Assembly: GCA_018388625.1 (NCBI GenBank)
Contig: CP074402.1
Span: forward strand, 4,464,001-4,528,000
Length of the DNA stretch: 64,000 bases
Direction of reading: 5' to 3'
Source: Nocardiopsis eucommiae
GTDB lineage: Bacteria > Actinomycetota > Actinomycetes > Streptosporangiales > Streptosporangiaceae
The notes under the pieces: model-generated
The model's database searches: none
The model's input: only the letters and a program-made list of their open reading frames with translations
Told to the model about the DNA's origin: nothing
In this document: positions 62,076 to 64,000 of the stretch, piece after piece
How positions within the stretch are numbered: the first letter of the stretch is position 1
Layout of the letters: every line of letters begins with the position of its first letter
Made by a program: the position numbers and the translations under genes

Positions 62076-62094
62076 ATTAGGAAACTTTCCTAAT
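62076..62094. promoter_or_regulatory. Perfect 19-bp palindrome, operator of the opp operon
   Basis: ATTAGGAAA-C-TTTCCTAAT, perfect 9-1-9 dyad in an A+T-rich patch 63 bp upstream of the oppB start. The AGGAAA-N-TTTCCT core resembles operators of ROK-family sugar regulators described in streptomycetes (CsnR/Rok-type), as I recall them. It suggests induction by a sugar oligomer. Confidence 0.7.
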
Positions 62095-62383
62095 AGAACA
62101 GCACGGTAACGCCACCGGTGTGGCTCACGCCACCCTCGTGACCAAACGGCGTCTTTTGTGCGACAGGATCGGCATCACAAAAAGAACAAAAGATGACATA
62201 GGGCTACAAATAGCCAACTCACCCATGGCCGCATCCGGCCACTCTTCCGAAGACGCCAGAAGACGCTACTTTTGATGGTTTTGCCGCCCCATGGGCGCTT
62301 CGTACTGTCACGGGACACCACTCACGCCTGCCGGAACGGGCCCGCTCCCCCACCCGGCGGCAGGACATCGGAGGGAACCCCCC

Positions 62384-64000
62384 GTGCCCCGAGCACGCAA
62401 CACCATCCGCGCCGTCGCGGTGGCCACCGCCACCGGACTGGCCCTGTCCCTGGCGGCGACGCTCCCGGCCGCGGCCGACCACGTCACCGCTCCCCTCTCC
62501 CCCGGCTCTCCGCCGGACTCCGCCCTGGCCGCCTTCCACGACCAGGAGATCCTCTGGGCCGAGTGCCCCGAGGCCGAACTCGCCGGTCTGGAGTGCACCG
62601 AGTTCGAGGTCCCGCTCGACTACGCGGACCCCGACGGTGCCAGGCTGACCGTCGCCGCCAGCCGCGCCGCCGCCACCGACCCCGAGGAGCGCCGCGGCAT
62701 CCTCATGATCAACCCCGGAGGCCCCGGCGGCGCTGCCCGCCTCATGCCGCTGGTGCTGGCCGGAACGCCCGCGCACGGTGCCTACGACCTCATCGGCATG
62801 GACCCGCGCGGCACCGGGGCCTCCTCACCGCTCGACTGCGGTGTCGAGTTCCCGATGATCCGCTTCCGCGCCAGCGACGCGCAGATCGCGGCGGACACGC
62901 GCGAGAAGATCCGCTACTCCCGGGCCTGCGACGCCGCCGAGGGCGACCGGTTCCCGCACATGACCTCAGCCAACACCGCGCGCGACATGGACGTGTTCCG
63001 CGCGGCGACGGGCGAGGACACCGTCAACTACCTCGGCTACTCCTACGGCAGCTACCTGGGCCCGGTGTACGGCTCCCTGTTCCCGGAGCGGCTCGACCGC
63101 AGTGTCCTGGACTCGTCCGTGCACCCGGACGAGATCTGGCGGGACGTGTTCCTGGGCCAGGCCCCGGCCGGAACGGCCAACCTGGAGCGCTACACCGCCT
63201 GGCTCGCGGAGCGCGACGACGTGTACGGGTTCGGGACCGACCCCGAGGAGATCGTCGCCCTCTTCGACGAGACCTCGGCCCGGCTCGACGAGGAACCGCG
63301 TGACGACGTCCCCAACGTCGAGCTGCTCGACGGGGCCGCCTTCGACAGCCTGGTCTTCGGCGCCTCACGCGCCCAGGGCTACTGGGACGCCAACGCCTGG
63401 TTCCTCCAGCTGCTGGTCGAGGGTGAACCGGTCCCGGGCGAGGAGGTGGAGCAGCCCGAGCTCGACCCCGTCTTCGACACGAACATGGACCTGTTCTCCG
63501 CCGTGGTCTGCGAGGCCGAGTGGCCCGACCGGCTCGGCCTGTACCACCAGCAGTCGCGTGAGTACCGGGACGCGCACCCGTACAGCACGGGAGCCCTGTG
63601 GACCGCCCCGCAGGCGTGCACCTTCACCCGGAACGCGCCGACCGAGAAGGCGGTCGAGCTGGAGCGGGACGGCTACCCCGAGGCGCTGGTGATCGCCGCG
63701 GACCACGACGCCAACACGCACTACGCGGGCGGGCCGGCCATGGCCGAGCGACTGGAGAGCCCCCTGCTCACCGTCACGGACGAGGGCGGCCACGGGTTCT
63801 ATCTCCTGCCCGATCCGTACACCGGCGAGCTGGGCTATCCCTGCGTGAACGACGTCGTGGACGCCTACCTGCTCGACGGCGCGGTTCCGGAGGACACCGA
63901 GTGCGGTGGCATCCCCGCCCGGCCGAACCGGAGGTGTCGGCCCTCGACGAGGACCCGCCGGTCGTCCTGACCGACGTCGAGCGCCCGAAGGAGTGGCTGC
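62384..64000 (+). CDS. Secreted alpha/beta hydrolase, S33 peptidase/TAP-like (3' end outside window)
   Basis: At least 538 residues. GTG at 62384 behind GGAGGGAACCCCCC starts a Sec signal peptide ('RAVAVATATGLALSLAATLPAAADH', cut likely after AAA). Alpha/beta hydrolase fold: 'GILMINPGGPGGAARLM' (oxyanion region), 'YDLIGMDPRGTGASSPLDC', nucleophile Ser in 'YLGYSYGSYLGPVYGSLFPE', Asp in 'LVIAADHDANTHYAGG', His in 'TDEGGHGFYLL'. Like streptomycete tripeptidyl aminopeptidases, with a TAP-like C-terminal domain. The frame breaks at the C-run 63918-63920 and then continues to the window edge. Divergent from the opp operon; secreted peptidase next to an oligomer importer may be a feeding pair, which is an inference. 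Confidence 0.87.

Overview
The window is about 72% G+C with strong third-position G/C, dense operons and actinomycete-specific families: a conservon (cvnA-D), a DUF397/XRE/ATPase trio, a Zur box and bioMNY. It comes from a filamentous actinomycete. A Nocardiopsaceae-like host fits, but genus is a guess from gene content. Nothing mobile (IS, integrase, CRISPR, tRNA) was seen.

Layout. 1-1716: a dppBC-type permease pair. 2324-3927: a damaged MftF-like glycosyltransferase. 4560-8730: an anti-sigma-type ATPase, a small protein and an RND exporter. 9269-14063: a metal/potassium block with an ArsR/CmtR regulator, a CDF exporter, a TrkH/TrkA potassium system and a Zur-box-controlled ZnuA. 14341-16528: a WhiJ-type trio (DUF397, XRE+DUF5753, ATPase) with a shared composite operator. 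16760-24929: an SDR, a CorC/HlyC-like protein, a serine hydrolase, a biotin ECF transporter, a lactonase, and a globin plus flavin-binding protein. 24965-28928: hrpA. 29112-49143: a three-protein modular type I polyketide synthase. 49575-55074: a conservon followed by a StyA-like FAD monooxygenase. 55809-62013: a complete Opp-type importer operon under a perfect 19-bp palindrome. 62384-end: a secreted S33/TAP-like hydrolase that runs off the edge.

The most interesting system is the small PKS. Read through its frameshifts, it is: loading KSQ-AT(methylmalonyl type)-ACP; module 1 KS-[no AT]-DH-ER-KR-ACP; module 2 KS-AT(methylmalonyl type)-KR-ACP; module 3 KS-AT(methylmalonyl type)-DH-ER-KR-ACP-TE. 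If module 1 is also fed methylmalonyl-CoA, colinear logic gives 5-hydroxy-2,4,6-trimethylnonanoic acid. Its delta-lactone has the planar structure of invictolide, the fire-ant queen recognition pheromone. Module 1 has no AT domain at all.

A quality warning applies to every gene. At about 45 places a coding frame is broken by one missing base, nearly always in a run of 3-6 G or C. All have the same sign, and the protein family continues in the next frame. This is the pattern of homopolymer sequencing error, so I annotate whole genes across these breaks and give the break positions. Only the MftF-like gene has independent signs of real decay.
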